Source: Ceratotherium simum simum (taxonomy: Eukaryota > Chordata > Mammalia > Perissodactyla > Rhinocerotidae). From it: a DNA stretch of 64,000 nucleotides. Of this stretch, positions 10,739-22,071 are shown piece by piece. A model generated the notes under the pieces. The model had not been told where the DNA came from and made no database searches. It saw only the letters and a list, made by a program, of their open reading frames with translations. The stretch lies in contig NW_004454166.1 in NCBI RefSeq assembly GCF_000283155.1, positions 615,157 through 679,156 on the forward strand, read 5' to 3'. The position numbers were made by a program, and so were the translations under genes. Each line of letters starts with the position of its first letter. Positions within the stretch are counted from its first letter, which is position 1.

Positions 10739-10924
10739 GGCCTGGAGGTCAGGGACTTTCTCAAAGTCAGGAGCAGAGTGGAGACTTGTCCCAGGGCCCT
10801 GGCCACCTTCAGGAGGTAGGGTGGTCTCAGTGCTGTCTTTGGGGTACGAAGGGCACAGCTTTGCCCCAGTGGCTGGCAGCTGTGTCCCTCTCTCTTTGTG
10901 GCCTCAGTGCAGGAGCACAGACTC
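10739..10924 (-). repeat. Inverted repeat, right arm (186 bp)
   Basis: Reverse-complement partner of 9881-10066, 672 bases away. No copy of the 90-bp direct repeat flanks this arm on either side, so only the inner unit was duplicated here. Confidence 0.93.
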
Positions 10925-11334
10925 GGGGGGTTGCCATGGGTCTTCCCAGAGCAGTGAGCACTGTCCTGTGTGCGGGCACCCAGCCTCGTAGGTGTGAGGG
11001 CTCAGGATGCTGATTGGAATCTCCTGCTGAGCACTTGGCAGCCAGGGCCGAGAGCCCCAGGAATGCAGCCCCTCACTCCTCTTTTCTGGCAGCCCTGAGA
11101 GAAACAGGCATTCTCCCCAAGGTAGAAATAAAGGAAGGGGACTGTGAAATAGAGGAGCTCTCCTCCCCATCACTGCCCCTTGTCTTCCAGAATCCCAGAG
11201 AGACATTCAAAGAGCTGAAGGCACAAAAACTAATGGAAATGCCTGTCTAGAAATAGAGTCAGGGGGACCCAGGTGGATCTGCAGCAAAGCACCCAGCATC
11301 TTCCTCCCACAGCACCCTGTGTGGGGCAGAGCGC

Positions 11335-11660
11335 GGAGGCTGTGGGGAAGCACCGCCCGTTCCTGAGCAGGGGTGTGACGCGGTCAGGAAGTTGTTTAGG
11401 AAGTCCTGCCCGCCTGGGTGTAGAAGATGGATTCGCACAGAGAGAAGCAAGAGGCTGGGAGACTGGTTCTGGGGTGTTGTGGCTACGACAGTCAGCTAGG
11501 CCAGGGGGCTGAGGCCAGAGCCTGGGCTGTGGCTGTGGGGTGCTGCAGGCAGGAGTAGCGGGTGGAGTGGAAGAGTGTGCCAGCCGTTGGGGAGCAGTGG
11601 GCAAGAGAGGGAGGAGCTGGGATCCTGGTGAGTGGGAGGATGAGTGTCAGCTACTAGATG
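11335..11660 (-). mobile_element. L2 LINE fragment
   Basis: Antisense L2 body: CCTGAGCAGGGGTGTGACGC, GGCTGGGAGACTGGTTCTGG and a later CTACGACAGTCAGCTAGGCC, in the expected order. It is diverged. Confidence 0.55.
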
Positions 11661-12059
11661 GGGACTGTCCTGTCTGAGACGAGACGGGGAAGGAAGGTTC
11701 TTGGGGTGGGTCAGTAGGTTCAGACGTGGGTCCATTTGCATTTGTGTGTTTGTGTGTTCTGGAGGGTGCTGGAGTCGGGTCAGAGGAGGACCTCGAACTG
11801 CTCCTGGGGTCCACCCTGGGGGGGGCCTGGAGAGAGGAGCTGGTTTGCAAGGGCTGTCCAAGGAGACTGCCAACCAGGTTCCTGCCCCTGCAGAACCCTG
11901 AAGGAGATTCAGTGATTTGTCCCACACCCTATTATTTGACTAATTAAGTAGTTCCTTCCCCTACCAGAGCTCAGGCCGGCTTTCTGGAAGCTTATAACGA
12001 TGACAGAGGGCTGTATTTAAAGGGGGCCTTTTATAGATTATGCCAGGAATATCCCTGAG

Positions 12060-12120
12060 GCTCTGGGAAGAAGCAGTGTGATTATTTCCATTTTGCAGAT
12101 GAGAAAGCTGAGTCATGGAG
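12060..12120 (-). mobile_element. MIR SINE core fragment
   Basis: A short antisense core, CATTTTGCAGATGAGAAAGC, followed by TGAGTCATGGAGG. Confidence 0.45.
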
Positions 12121-12273
12121 GCTGACTGGAACTGTGCCCCATTCCAGGCTCCCTCGCCCTGCGGAGTCTTTGCCTGGCCGTGTGAGAGAGAAATGAGAGT
12201 AATAACAGGTTTGCGTTTTTGGATGCAAAGTCTTTCTGCCTGTGGGGTAGCTGGGCAGGTGCCCCAGGCTCAG

Positions 12274-12301
12274 TCCTCCTCCTCCTCCTCCTCCTCCTCC
12301 T
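12274..12301 (+). repeat. (TCC)n microsatellite
   Basis: About nine uninterrupted TCC units. One strand is all purine and the other all pyrimidine, so it can form triplex DNA and is probably length-variable. Confidence 0.95.
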
Positions 12302-13029
12302 GGGTAGCCCTGCCTGTCTACTCCTGCAGCTGGCTGGTCCGTGTGTTTGAACGTGGTATACTGCCTCTGGTCCTTTTCTGAAACAGGCAGCGTGAGCATA
12401 AATAAATAAAATGCCACTTCTCTCTCCCTTCTAGAACACAGGCTTGTAATTGTACCTGGCCACCTAAAAAATGATGCACTGGAGGAGGGGTCCCCTCCTG
12501 GGGCCCGAGCTCCGTTGTTGGCCTCTCTGTTTCTAGCTGCCACAATCACTCTTTGTACAGTTGTGCTGAGACAGCACTTAACACGTTGCACCCTAATTTA
12601 TCTGCTGGACTGAGGGCCCCTGGCGAGCAGGGTCCACAGGGCTATGAACTCTTGCCCTCAAACTGTCGGCGCCCAGTGTTTGAGATATTGGCCTGGAACT
12701 TTCCGGTAAAGAACGACCCCAGGTCAGAACTTGCTGGTTTTGGTGGAATGTTGTGCAAGTGATTAGTAAACTCTTCCCCAAAGACTAAAGGCTCTCAGGT
12801 CCTGGACCCAGGTCTCATCATCTCCCTGGCTGGCTCACCTCTGGGCCCTGGCCAGTGGTCCACATGTCCCTCTCTCTGATCCTGGGCTCAGGCCTGCTGG
12901 CCTGTGCCTCTGTAGGTTCACCCCCGTCCGCTAGGCCTTGAGTCTCCAGGTGGGGACTGGCACATATACTCGTGTCCCTGAACCCAACCACAGAGTCCTC
13001 CATGAAGCCCCTCTGTCCGGCATCCCATC

Positions 13030-13420
13030 ACCAGATTGAGGGTCCTCCAAATCTTTGTGCTTCCTTGTCACCCTCCCTTGGCCCCTGGTGTCCCCACCCT
13101 CTCCCCCTTGGGCTGGTGCCTGAGCTCTCGTCTTTCTCACACGACCAGCCTTCATCGTGCCTTTCTCAGCACTAGCAATTTGCCTGCCAAAGCTGGGACA
13201 ACCTCTGGCCTGACCCCACCTAACCTTCCCAGCCAGCACCATCCTGGCACCATGTGGGTGGGAGGAGAGTCTGTCTCCTGTCGATTTCTTCTTTACTGGG
13301 CTCTGTCTCAGTACCTTTGCTTGTGCTGTGCCCTTCCCTTCTAAGCCCAGCCCGGCCTTCACCTTGCCTCGAAGCCCTTCTGCACACGCCCGTCCTCGCT
13401 GGCTTGCTCCTTCCCCCAAC
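13030..13420 (+). mobile_element. Possible L2 LINE fragment
   Basis: Pyrimidine-rich text with L2-like pieces in sense order: TCAGTACCTTTGCTTGTGCT at about 13308-13327, then GCCCAGCCCGGCCTTCACCT. The match is weak. Confidence 0.35.
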
Positions 13421-14489
13421 CAAGCTCCTGCAGTACTGATCAGAACCAGATGGGTTAGCATTTAGTCGGGACTCCTGCCCTTCAGAGCTCCCCTCCTCAG
13501 CCTCCCTGAGGCCCAGGGAGGCAGTCTGTGGCATTGTTTCCATTTTACCGTTGAGAAAGCGGGCATAGAGGCTCGAGCAATTGCCCAGGGCCGTGAGGGA
13601 GGATTTCTGGCCTCCTAGGAGCTGTGTTCCGAAGACCAAGCAGGAGCAGGTCAGGTGGTCAGTGGGGTAGGGGGAGGACCCCAGGCTGAGGATGGGGATG
13701 GGCAGCGGTGGGGTCAGACTGGATGGATCCATGGGGGCCAACTCCTGGCCTCCCCAGTAACAAAAAGCAGAAGGCTGAAGTGGGGCAGGGGCCACCCCAG
13801 TAACAACTTCACAACCCAGCAGAACTGAAAAACAGCCAGTGGGTGACAGCACCCCCCACTCCACCCCCACCTTCCTTGACCTCTCCTAGGGCCTTACTGC
13901 TGTTCCCTTGCTCAGAGCTGCTTCTGCTCAGTCTCTGCCAAGGAAAGAGTTAATGCTGAGCCCAGCTGCCATTGGGGGAAGGCGGGGACAAGTGGGGCAG
14001 TGTCAGAGCTGGTAAGATAGAGGAGGGGCAGCCCTGCCCCAGCTTGCTCTCCCCAACCTTCTGGTGAAGCTGAGGAGGGGCCTTTGCCTGGCACCTGTTG
14101 AGCCCCTGCTGTGCTGGGCCGTGGAGCCCACCTGGTCCTGCCCCCAGGAGAGCCATTCCAGTGGGAGGTGTAACTGCAGTCAGTGGTTGAAGTGTCAGGT
14201 GTGGGCACAGAAGCAGGTACCTGGGGGCTGCGGGGTAGGGCGTGCTCTGGTCTGCTTGGGGGTGGGGGCGTGGGTTAGAGGGGACTTCACCTGGTAACTG
14301 GGAAGGGTGGGGGGAGCAGAGGCAACGAGGGGCATGGCCCAGGTCCATGCTCTAAGGGTAGATCTGGAAGGCGGAGCTGGACGACTGGCCCCCACAGACC
14401 CCAGGGAGGTCCCTGTGTTTTGCTGAGGGGGCCTTAGAATTTTGAAAAGCACCCACCCAGGGTAGGGGCTTAGGCCACTGGCTCGCCCA

Positions 14490-15130
14490 CTCCTACTCCC
14501 TTCTCACCGCCCCGCCCCGCCCCGCCCCGCCCAGGCTGCGATGCAAAGGAACCTTGTCGAGTTGAGCATCAGAGGAAACTAGGCGATGTTTTCATTATGT
14601 TCATAATTTACACCCCGAAATTAGGAGGAAGTGTTCGTTTGTTATTAATATATTCAGCCTATTCACCCCCTAGACTTGAAACTAATTTTTATCTGACCAA
14701 GAATTGCTGTAAATTCCCGAGGCGCCCAGTGCTAATGAAAAGCCCAATCCCACGCCCCACCCCCTTCCGCGTGCTCAGTCCCGGACATGCGCAGAAGTGC
14801 GGAGTCTCCGGGCTGAGACCAGGGGGAATCGCCTTATCCAGGTAGACCCTGGGGACTCACAGCCCTGCGGGCGCTTGACGCGGAGTCCTGGGGTCAGCGG
14901 AACTGGTGCTGCCGACCCTGCCCTCAGCTGTGTGCCGTGCTGTTTGAACGGGTTTCCCCTCTCTGGAAACCCTCCGTCGTAGAGGGAGGATTTTAAAGCT
15001 GCGCTAGGGTGGACTGTCTGGGGCCCCTTGTTTTATAGATGAAGAAACAGAAGGCCTGGGGGCGGGGCGGGGGCTGCCCCGGGAGTGCTGGGAGGTGAGT
15101 CCTAGCCCGGGGCTCCTTCTAGGCCCCACC
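14490..15130 (+). promoter_or_regulatory. Candidate regulatory element (GC boxes, AT-rich block, CpG-rich tail)
   Basis: Three parts lie together: the GC-box array, an AT-rich block at about 14580-14740 with several TAAT or ATTA cores (for example TATTAATATATTC and AAACTAATTTTT), and a stretch at about 14740-15130 with many more CpG dinucleotides than its surroundings. No known repeat is visible in the first 500 bases. This composition is typical of distal enhancers or minor CpG islands. Function is inferred; conservation could not be tested. Confidence 0.35.
14507..14533 (+). repeat. Tandem GC-box array, (CCGCC)n
   Basis: About five repeats of a CCCCG pentamer form overlapping Sp/KLF-type GC boxes. 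The array sits at the edge of an AT-rich block that starts about 60 bases downstream. Confidence 0.85.
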
Positions 15131-15544
15131 ACGTGCTTCCGTAATATTTCGAAGCCTCCTGCAGCCAGTGCCCCTTGTTTCTGGAGAGTTCTTCACCTAT
15201 AAACGACCCCTCTTCCTCCCTTTGTGCGTCCTCAGGTTTTGCGTTAGCTGGCACCCTTGGGAGTTGTCAGCTCTGTCAGCCACGGGCGAGAATGAAGCAG
15301 GCCCCCCTCCCCTGCTGGAGCCCCATCTAGGTCTGTCCATCTGGACCAGGGCTGGTCTGCAGGGAGTGGTGTGTTTCCCTCTCCAGGGCTGAAGAGTCTC
15401 AAGGAAAGTGTCTTTGTTTCAGGAAATCCTGGGGTCTGTGGGAATTTCTAATTAATAAGGTCAGATTAGTTGCCCTTTCTCTAATTTCTTGCAGGACATT
15501 GGCTATCAGGAATATGTGTGGGGTTATTGTTGTAACAGTTTATT

Positions 15545-15735
15545 TACTTCTCCTTTTACTGAGTGCAAAGCGCTTTCTTGGACATTATCTCATTTCATCC
15601 TCAGAACAGGGCTAGGGCAGCCCTGGTATTCTCATTAAGACAGAGAAACTGCAAACTCCAGAATCGGGGCAGCCTGCCCAGGGTCACCCAGCAGCAGTGC
15701 CAGACGTGAGCTCTGGTGTCGGGACACCAAGTCCA
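15545..15735 (-). mobile_element. MIR SINE, nearly full length
   Basis: Antisense MIR: GAGTGCAAAGCGCTTTCTTG, ATTATCTCATTTCATCCTC, then CCCAGGGTCACCCAGCAGC. Confidence 0.75.
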
Positions 15736-15823
15736 GTGCTCAGGTTTTGCTCTGTCACATCAGTCCCTGTCCCCTGTCCCCTTTCTTCCGTGACCAGTGC
15801 CTGTGCTCTGAACGAAGTCCTGC

Positions 15824-15859
15824 GGGTCGGGGGGGGAGGGGGGGGACCGGGTCACGGGG
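15824..15859 (+). other. G-quadruplex candidate (G8-A-G8)
   Basis: Two runs of eight G are separated by a single A at 15837. A GGG lies two bases before them, and GGG (15849-15851) and GGGG (15856-15859) lie after them. This meets the four-tract rule in several registers. Confidence 0.65.
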
Positions 15860-16471
15860 ATGAAGACAGTTATACCAGCTCCTCCCTGTAGAGCTCACAG
15901 GCTGGAGGGGGAGGGAAGGGGTCCTCTTGTCTACAGAGGCCTCCGTGGGTAAGTGTGGGTGAACTGCTGACTGCTTCGGTCCTTGTTCTAACTCGTTAGT
16001 GGACGCTGGAAGAGAGCCCTGTGTGCTGGCGAGCACGAGGCCTCCAGGGGAACTAACCTCACCCTTTGGAGACAGCTGGCCCTCCTTCCTTCCTGCTCTC
16101 AGGGGCTGCTTGCCTCCCCTGTGTCCCCTGCACCTGGGGAGGACTGACTGCAGAGGACCCAGCTCGGAGAGTATCCAACCCAACTCTCCTCAATGAGGCT
16201 TCCAGATGACACCATCGAAAGGGCTTGGCCAGCAGAAGCCGCCCTTGGCCAAGGGACGGAGCTGCCTAGGCTCTGCTCATGCACAAAGAGCCTGTGTGTC
16301 CGCACACAGGGCGCGGAAGGGCGTAGTTGTCTCTGGAGAGAGCCCCAAGTTTGACACCAGGCGCGGAGCTGTAATCACCGCCTTTAATTACTCGACAGTG
16401 CCCCTGCCAGGGAGACGTGCTGACGATTATCTCCCCTCCTGACGGGTGATTCTGTCTCCCTGTGTGAGTAC

Positions 16472-16472
<1 letters not shown>

Positions 16473-16508
<36 letters not shown>
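16473..16508 (+). repeat. (AC)18 microsatellite
   Basis: Eighteen perfect AC units. The uninterrupted length makes it a likely polymorphic marker, and it can adopt a left-handed helix. Confidence 0.98.
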
Positions 16509-16511
<3 letters not shown>

Positions 16512-16839
16512 TGAGATTTTGAACTTATGAAAAGGCCGTTCAGAGTTGCCTACCAAGGACCCTGGCTTCTCTTCCAGAAGAAAGAGGCGAGCCAGGTATG
16601 AGCCACGCAAGTGCTTTCTTGCCTGCTGCTGACAAATAATGCCCGTTTACCTCTGAGTTGACTTGATCTCCAAAATGGAATAAAACAACAGACCTTTTCC
16701 TGGTGCTTAAAAAAAAAAAGGAAGAGCACAAAACCACGTAACGATAACCCTGTGTCGATGTTGACGCACTGAATGCGTCCATGCTCCTTACTTCTCACGC
16801 CGTCCTGGGGAGGTAGGCAGGGCACGTGCTGCTAGTCCT

Positions 16840-16930
16840 GTGATGTAGGTCAGGGGATGAAGCCTCAGAGAGATTAAGGGACTTGCCTGAAGTGACACAG
16901 GAAACAGGACTGGAGCCCAGCACCCTGATG
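16840..16930 (-). mobile_element. MIR SINE fragment
   Basis: Antisense core: GATGAAGCCTCAGAGAGATT, AAGGGACTTGCCTGAAGTGA, then CACAGGAAACAGGACTGGAG. Confidence 0.65.
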
Positions 16931-17324
16931 GTGAGCCAGGCTGCTCCGTCAACCCCCGACTCATTCTTGGGACTCACCTGTGGCAAGTGAAGCTGCTCAG
17001 CCCCGAGCTCCTGAGGGCCAGAGTGCCTGCACTTTTATGGGGCTGTGATGAGGGCAGCCCCCAGAGACTTTGGAGGGCAGATCGTCTGCGAGTCCCTGGG
17101 TGGACTGTGCAGGTAGCCTGTGTTGCAGACAGACTCGGCCCGCACGGCCTCAGCAGGCCCACCAGGGCAGGAGCGCGCAGGGCAGGGCGTGTGGAGGCTC
17201 AGTAGTCCACCTGCGCTGGCTTTCTGTCCCCAGGGCTGCTGTCCCAGAGGCCCCCCACACCAGCTAGTCGCTAAACCCCTGGGTCAGGGTGAAGGGCAAG
17301 CTGCCCTGAGGACCCATGAGTGCA

Positions 17325-17510
17325 GGGCTTTCCAACATCAGTTTGTACCATAGTCACATGGGGATGCGAGGATGAGGTGGGTGGGTGATGTTGAGAATGC
17401 AGATTCCTAGGCCCCACCCCTCCCAGGCTTCCTTGGAGCCCAGGAATCTGCATTTTAATACAGAGCTTCATGACTTGGACAGATGGTCCCATGGGTGAGA
17501 GGCCCTGCTT
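17325..17510. mobile_element. Possible MER5-like hAT element
   Basis: It starts with a CAGGGCTTTCCAACATCAG end, has a CCTAGGCCCCACCCCTCCCA middle, an AATCTGCATTTTAATACAG stretch and a GCCCTGC end, as in short hAT-Charlie elements. It is diverged, and I could not settle the subfamily or the strand. Confidence 0.5.
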
Positions 17511-17869
17511 TAGCCTGGGGTCTCCCTAAATTCCAGATGCTCTGGTCTGCCGGCAGCCTCGTTCTCCCTGACTTCTCGCCTCTTTCTGCCTCCACTGCAG
17601 GGGCGTGGACACCCGTTCTGGTGTCTCCTTGACATTCCCCATGCAAGCCCTGAGCCCTGGGGGCTGCACAGGGGAGCGGAAACGCCGCTCTGGGAGTGTG
17701 GACCGTGTGGAGGGCCCAGCTGTGTGAGGGCCCAGCCTTGCAGGCTCATCTCAGCTTCACAGAGCTGTGATCTTACCAGTGAAAACCTTGTAAATCTTTG
17801 AACAGCCAGAGAGCTCAAGGCTGCAGTGGAGGGTGTGGTGTGGCGAGAGGGAGGATTTGTGAGCTGGAG

Positions 17870-17975
17870 GACTCGGGAGCCCATCCTGGCTCCACTGACT
17901 CCTGGCTTGAGTGTGGGCAGGGCAGTGCCCCTCTGGGCTTCAGTTTTCCCGTCTCTGAACTAAGGCTTCAGCCTG
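17870..17975 (+). mobile_element. MIR SINE fragment
   Basis: Sense MIR: GGCTCCACTGACTCCTGGCT, then CTCTGGGCTTCAGTTTTCCC. Confidence 0.65.
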
Positions 17976-18559
17976 ATCCTGGGGTGATTCGGTGCTGACC
18001 CACTCTGGTGGTGACAGTGGAGCAATAAGGTGTTAGAAGCCACAGATCCCATACAAACTCCCAGGAACAAAAGCCCCCCGCATGCCGGCCGTTGGGTGTG
18101 GCTGCCATCTTCGGGTGCCTTTGTTCACGTGTCACCAGTCATGATCACACGTCCACATGGCATGTGACACTGCTGTCAGCAGCTTCCACTCAGCAACCTG
18201 GGAACCTATTTACGAGGTGAAGTCACCCCAGACTCCCTGAGGAATGTCTTTCCACAGAAGCCTGCTTCCAAATGGAGCATAATTTCACCGTACCTACTTT
18301 TAAATAAATGTTTTTTAATGTATTTTAAAGAGCTGTCATTTTGCACGTGCATCGTCCGAGTAAAGAGGACCAGCCATTGAGCTGGGTACCCTGTATCCGC
18401 AGCGTGCTGTCTTTCACGCTGGCAGGGGGCGCTCTCAGAGAGAGGAGGGAAGCCAAGGAGGAGAGGCCGCGGGCCAGCCTCCCCACTCCCCCTTCCCACA
18501 TCCCTTCTTCTCACTGTCACCAGATGATTTTCCGAGGCGTGGCCGATCGTGTTGCTGAC

Positions 18560-18900
18560 CTGCTCAGAGACCTTCACTGGGTCCTGCAGATCCTAGTCCA
18601 GACTTCCCAGGCCTTTATCAAGCCATACCTCCCTCTGCATCCCCCTCAGAGGACCCCAGGCAACACCCCAACACCGCTCTGCTCTCCTGTGTCAATTCTC
18701 TCTGTCACCTCCTCCAAGGAGCTTTCCCCAGGCTTCTTGCTCTCACAGGACTTGCTTAATACTGCTCTTCCCTCTCTCTTGTTCTGCCTTGCTGCTGAGT
18801 CCTGGGTGAGCCTTGGTTTCCTCCAGCAGCCTGGGCAGGGCCTGGGTGATTCAGTCAGTTCCCCAGAGCCCAGCACAGGGCCTGGCACTGGGGAAGAGCT
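18560..18900 (+). mobile_element. Possible L2 LINE fragment
   Basis: Sense L2-like pieces: CACTGGGTCCTGCAGATCCT and a later CAGAGCCCAGCACAGGGCCT, then CTGGCAC. It is weak and broken. Confidence 0.35.
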
Positions 18901-19589
18901 TGTGGAAATGGGATGAAAATGAGCCTATCGCCTGCATCTGTCTTGGGCTTGCCTTTGAAGTTGGTTTAATGGCTATAAACGTATTAATCAGTTGGACTGT
19001 TGGATCTCCTGTTTGTCCCTGAAAAATGAGCACACACCCACAAAAAGAATGATTTTGAGGCTATTGGAGCACGTGCTCTCCTGAATTTGAAAACAGGCGA
19101 TGCAGAGACTTGCTCTGAGGGGAGATGTCGTGAGTTCTGGGGTGTCTGCGGTTCTGGGAAGTTTATAGTTTATGGAGCCATTTGTGGTCAGGAAGCCCAG
19201 GCCAGCAGGGTGATGGTCTGGTCTGACCCTGGCCCTGGCCCCTGCCTCCCTCCGAGCTGTTGGCTGCTGGTCACTGGTGCCCTGAGGTCTCAGAGTGACA
19301 GGAAAGCTGTAAATCCCCATCGTGTTCTCTTTACAAGAAGGCAGGTGAGCAGGTGTCGCTTTACAAGGGAGGGCAGCTCAACCACAGCAAAATGCAGCGA
19401 GCGCCCGTCTCTGCCTCAGCCTCCATCTCTGCGGAGTGACAGGCACAGGACTCCAGGCACGACCGGGGTGGCAGGCCTTTGAGGCGCAAGGGAGGATGGA
19501 GCTGGACATCAGTGCCGGGGCCTCTCAGGTCAGCCCCAAAGAGAAGGTGATGGGGGTGGGGTGGCAGTGCTCCAGGAGAGTTTTGTCCA

Positions 19590-20130
19590 TTCAGTGGTCA
19601 GTTTGCAGCCCCCAAGCCAGTTCCTGTACCAGGCACCAAGGACACTGACACAAACAAGACCCTGGGAGGCAGCCGTGGACCCAGGTCAGGCACCGAAGTG
19701 TCTCAGACTTCACTTTGTGGGGTGGAGGTCCCACAGAGCTGGTGCCATCACTCGGGTCCCAAGGACAGAGGAAGCAGGAGAGGCCTCCCAGGAGTTGAAG
19801 CTTGACCAAGTCTTGAATGACAGGCTGGGAGGAGGGGACCAGCGTGGTGGCCTTGGGGACCCACCAGTGGTTTCACAGGTGCTGCGCTGGGTCCTGAGGA
19901 GGCTCAGAGGTGGGTGCAATATGGAAGAGAGGGAAGGGATGGCCTGTGCCGCGCCCAGAAGTGAAGAGAGCAGCCCCGAGTGGGCGGCGTGGCTGCAGCA
20001 TCAGGACACGTAGGGTGATGTGCAGCTGCCGGCGTGTTTGATGGCCAGTTCGTGGGGAGGGCTTTCCGAGCCCCTGGAAGGAGTTTGGGTTTTACCCCAA
20101 GGACTGTTGGGAGTCACTGAACCATAAACT
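19590..20130 (-). mobile_element. L2 LINE fragment
   Basis: Antisense L2 body in order: GACACAAACAAGACCCTGG, GAGAGGCCTCCCAGGAG with CTTGACCAAGTCTTGAATGA, GGAAGGGATGGCCTGTGC, and GGAGTTTGGGTTTTACCCC. Confidence 0.6.
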
Positions 20131-22050
20131 CCCCCACCCACTTCCCACCCCTCAGCTATCTTTTCCCTGAATCAAATCATCGAGCTCACTGAGACCCCTC
20201 TGGTACCAGGAGGGCACTGGGCCACTTGAGGTGCACGCATTGATCTCATAGAGCCTCTGCTCTACAGCTGAGGTCGAGCTGAAAAATCAGTCCAGGATAA
20301 GAGGTTGAGGACACAGTCACGTGGCAGTAAAAGCTGGCACTGGAAGAAATGTCTCGAGGCCTCACCTGATTAATTGACATGAGCAGGACGGATAATCAGG
20401 GCTCAAGTGCACGGCAGAGGCAGAATGCCTCCCCAGGGTGGTCAGGGCCAGCCCTTGAAGGAGGCGAGATCTAAGCCTGCCCATGAAGGCCTTTGAGTGT
20501 TGAAAGGAGGAGCTAAAGGAAAGGTTCTTGCTGGTGGGGGCGTGGGGTACCCAGGCCTGCCGTGGAGAGGATGCGCTGACGTTTGTGACTCCAAATCTGT
20601 CCCGCATTCGGGGGACGGAGCCAGCCAGTGTTGTAGACACTCGGGTTTTAGACTGTCACCTAAGTGTTACCGACCTAGCAAATATTTTCAAAGAACTGCC
20701 GTGTTATTTAAGTACTTAAAGCAGGTCTGTGCAATCAGGACACCTGTGGCATTAATCACAGATTCTGCACATACCCAGCCTTGGGACCTGGGTTAGGGAC
20801 CCTCCCTCCAGGGCCGGCCAGGCTGCAAGGCCATCCTCCCCAGTGCTGCTGCTCCCTGCTGAGCAGGCTTCCACTGGGAGCCGCAGCTGAGCTCAAAGCT
20901 TGTTATGCAGGCGAGAACCTCAGAAGCTCTTCCTGGGTGTGAGGGCAGAGGTGGACTTCAGACCCTCCTGAAAACTGAGACACTCACTCAAGCCTGTGGA
21001 CGGGCGGCCACCCTGTGTCCACTCCCATCTGCAGTCCATGGCTGGCTGTGGGCACGCAGAATGGCTGTGGCCATTCCAGTTTGGACGTTTTTCAAAACAG
21101 CCATTTCAGGTTGTCCGCCACATAGAAAAATCTCCATAAAGCACCCCAGCATGTCTCATTTTAAACAGTGGGAGCTTCCTGGTAAACCCTGTAAGGGGAA
21201 TTAGTTGTAGATTAAACCCCCAGGAAACCGAATGATCTGACCTATTGTATAGAATTGTTGGACGTGAGCCAGTTGGCCGCTGAAAGACATCTGCCTAAGA
21301 TGATGACGTGGCTCTTAGAGTAACTGAGCTTCAGCCGTTCCTTCTGGCAGAGGTAAGGACGTGCAGTCGAGGGTCCTAACGACAGTGACCTTCTCCACAG
21401 AGCAGATGAGAATGACGGGAATTAGAGAGCTCCCTTTTGGTGTATAACTAGGGCCCCTGCAGGTGCTTGTGGGTTTTCTCAATACGTTTGTTCTCCTCCT
21501 GATTTTGAGCACCCCTCTTCTCTCCACTCCTCCTTCCCTGTCCCCCCACGATATTACTCCTGCTATTAACGTACTCTACATTGTCAGTGAGGAAAGCAGG
21601 CTGGGCAGAGGGAAGCTTCCTCTGAGTGGAGGATGAATGAGATTTTAATGGACTTTGGTGACAAGAGGCTTCTCAGCAGGACCGCTGAGGTCCTGTCCTC
21701 CTTCAGGCTTGGAACACGCTCTGACCACTGCCTGTTGAGGAGCAGCAGCCAGTTGCCAAGAGCTGTCGAAGGACTCCAGGGCCAGCCCTCTGCGCTGGCA
21801 GTGAGGCTCAGAACAGCGGAGGCCGACAGGTCTAGCCACCGGGGGAGAGCTGGCACTAAAGGGAGCTGAGAGATTCCTCAGGAGGGCGGGACATCCCCAG
21901 GGAGGCACGGCTGCTTTGTCTCACCAGGACAAGGATGAGCATGGAGCCCTGGTGGTCATGTGGCCTGTGGCTGGTGCCTCCGTCAGGGGGACGTGAGTGA
22001 AATCTGAAGTGTGTCTGCGTGGTGCAGCTGTAACGTGACAGCTACCACCA

Positions 22051-22071
22051 CCCCCAACCCCCTTCACCCCC
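22051..22071 (-). other. C-rich tracts, partial G-quadruplex motif on the - strand
   Basis: Three runs of five C are separated by AA and TTCA. A fourth tract is only available about 20 bases on, so a full quadruplex would need a long loop. Confidence 0.4.

Noticed and set aside
12395..12412. AATAAA strings as poly(A) sites of SHB or a nested gene
   Set aside because: AATAAA-type strings in this window lie in AT-rich or repeat tails inside introns, with no upstream terminal exon.
13220..13870. Antisense open frame of 216 codons in intron 2
   Set aside because: It is GC-rich intronic sequence with possible L2 content. No domain is recognised, and long frames by chance are expected where stop codons are rare.
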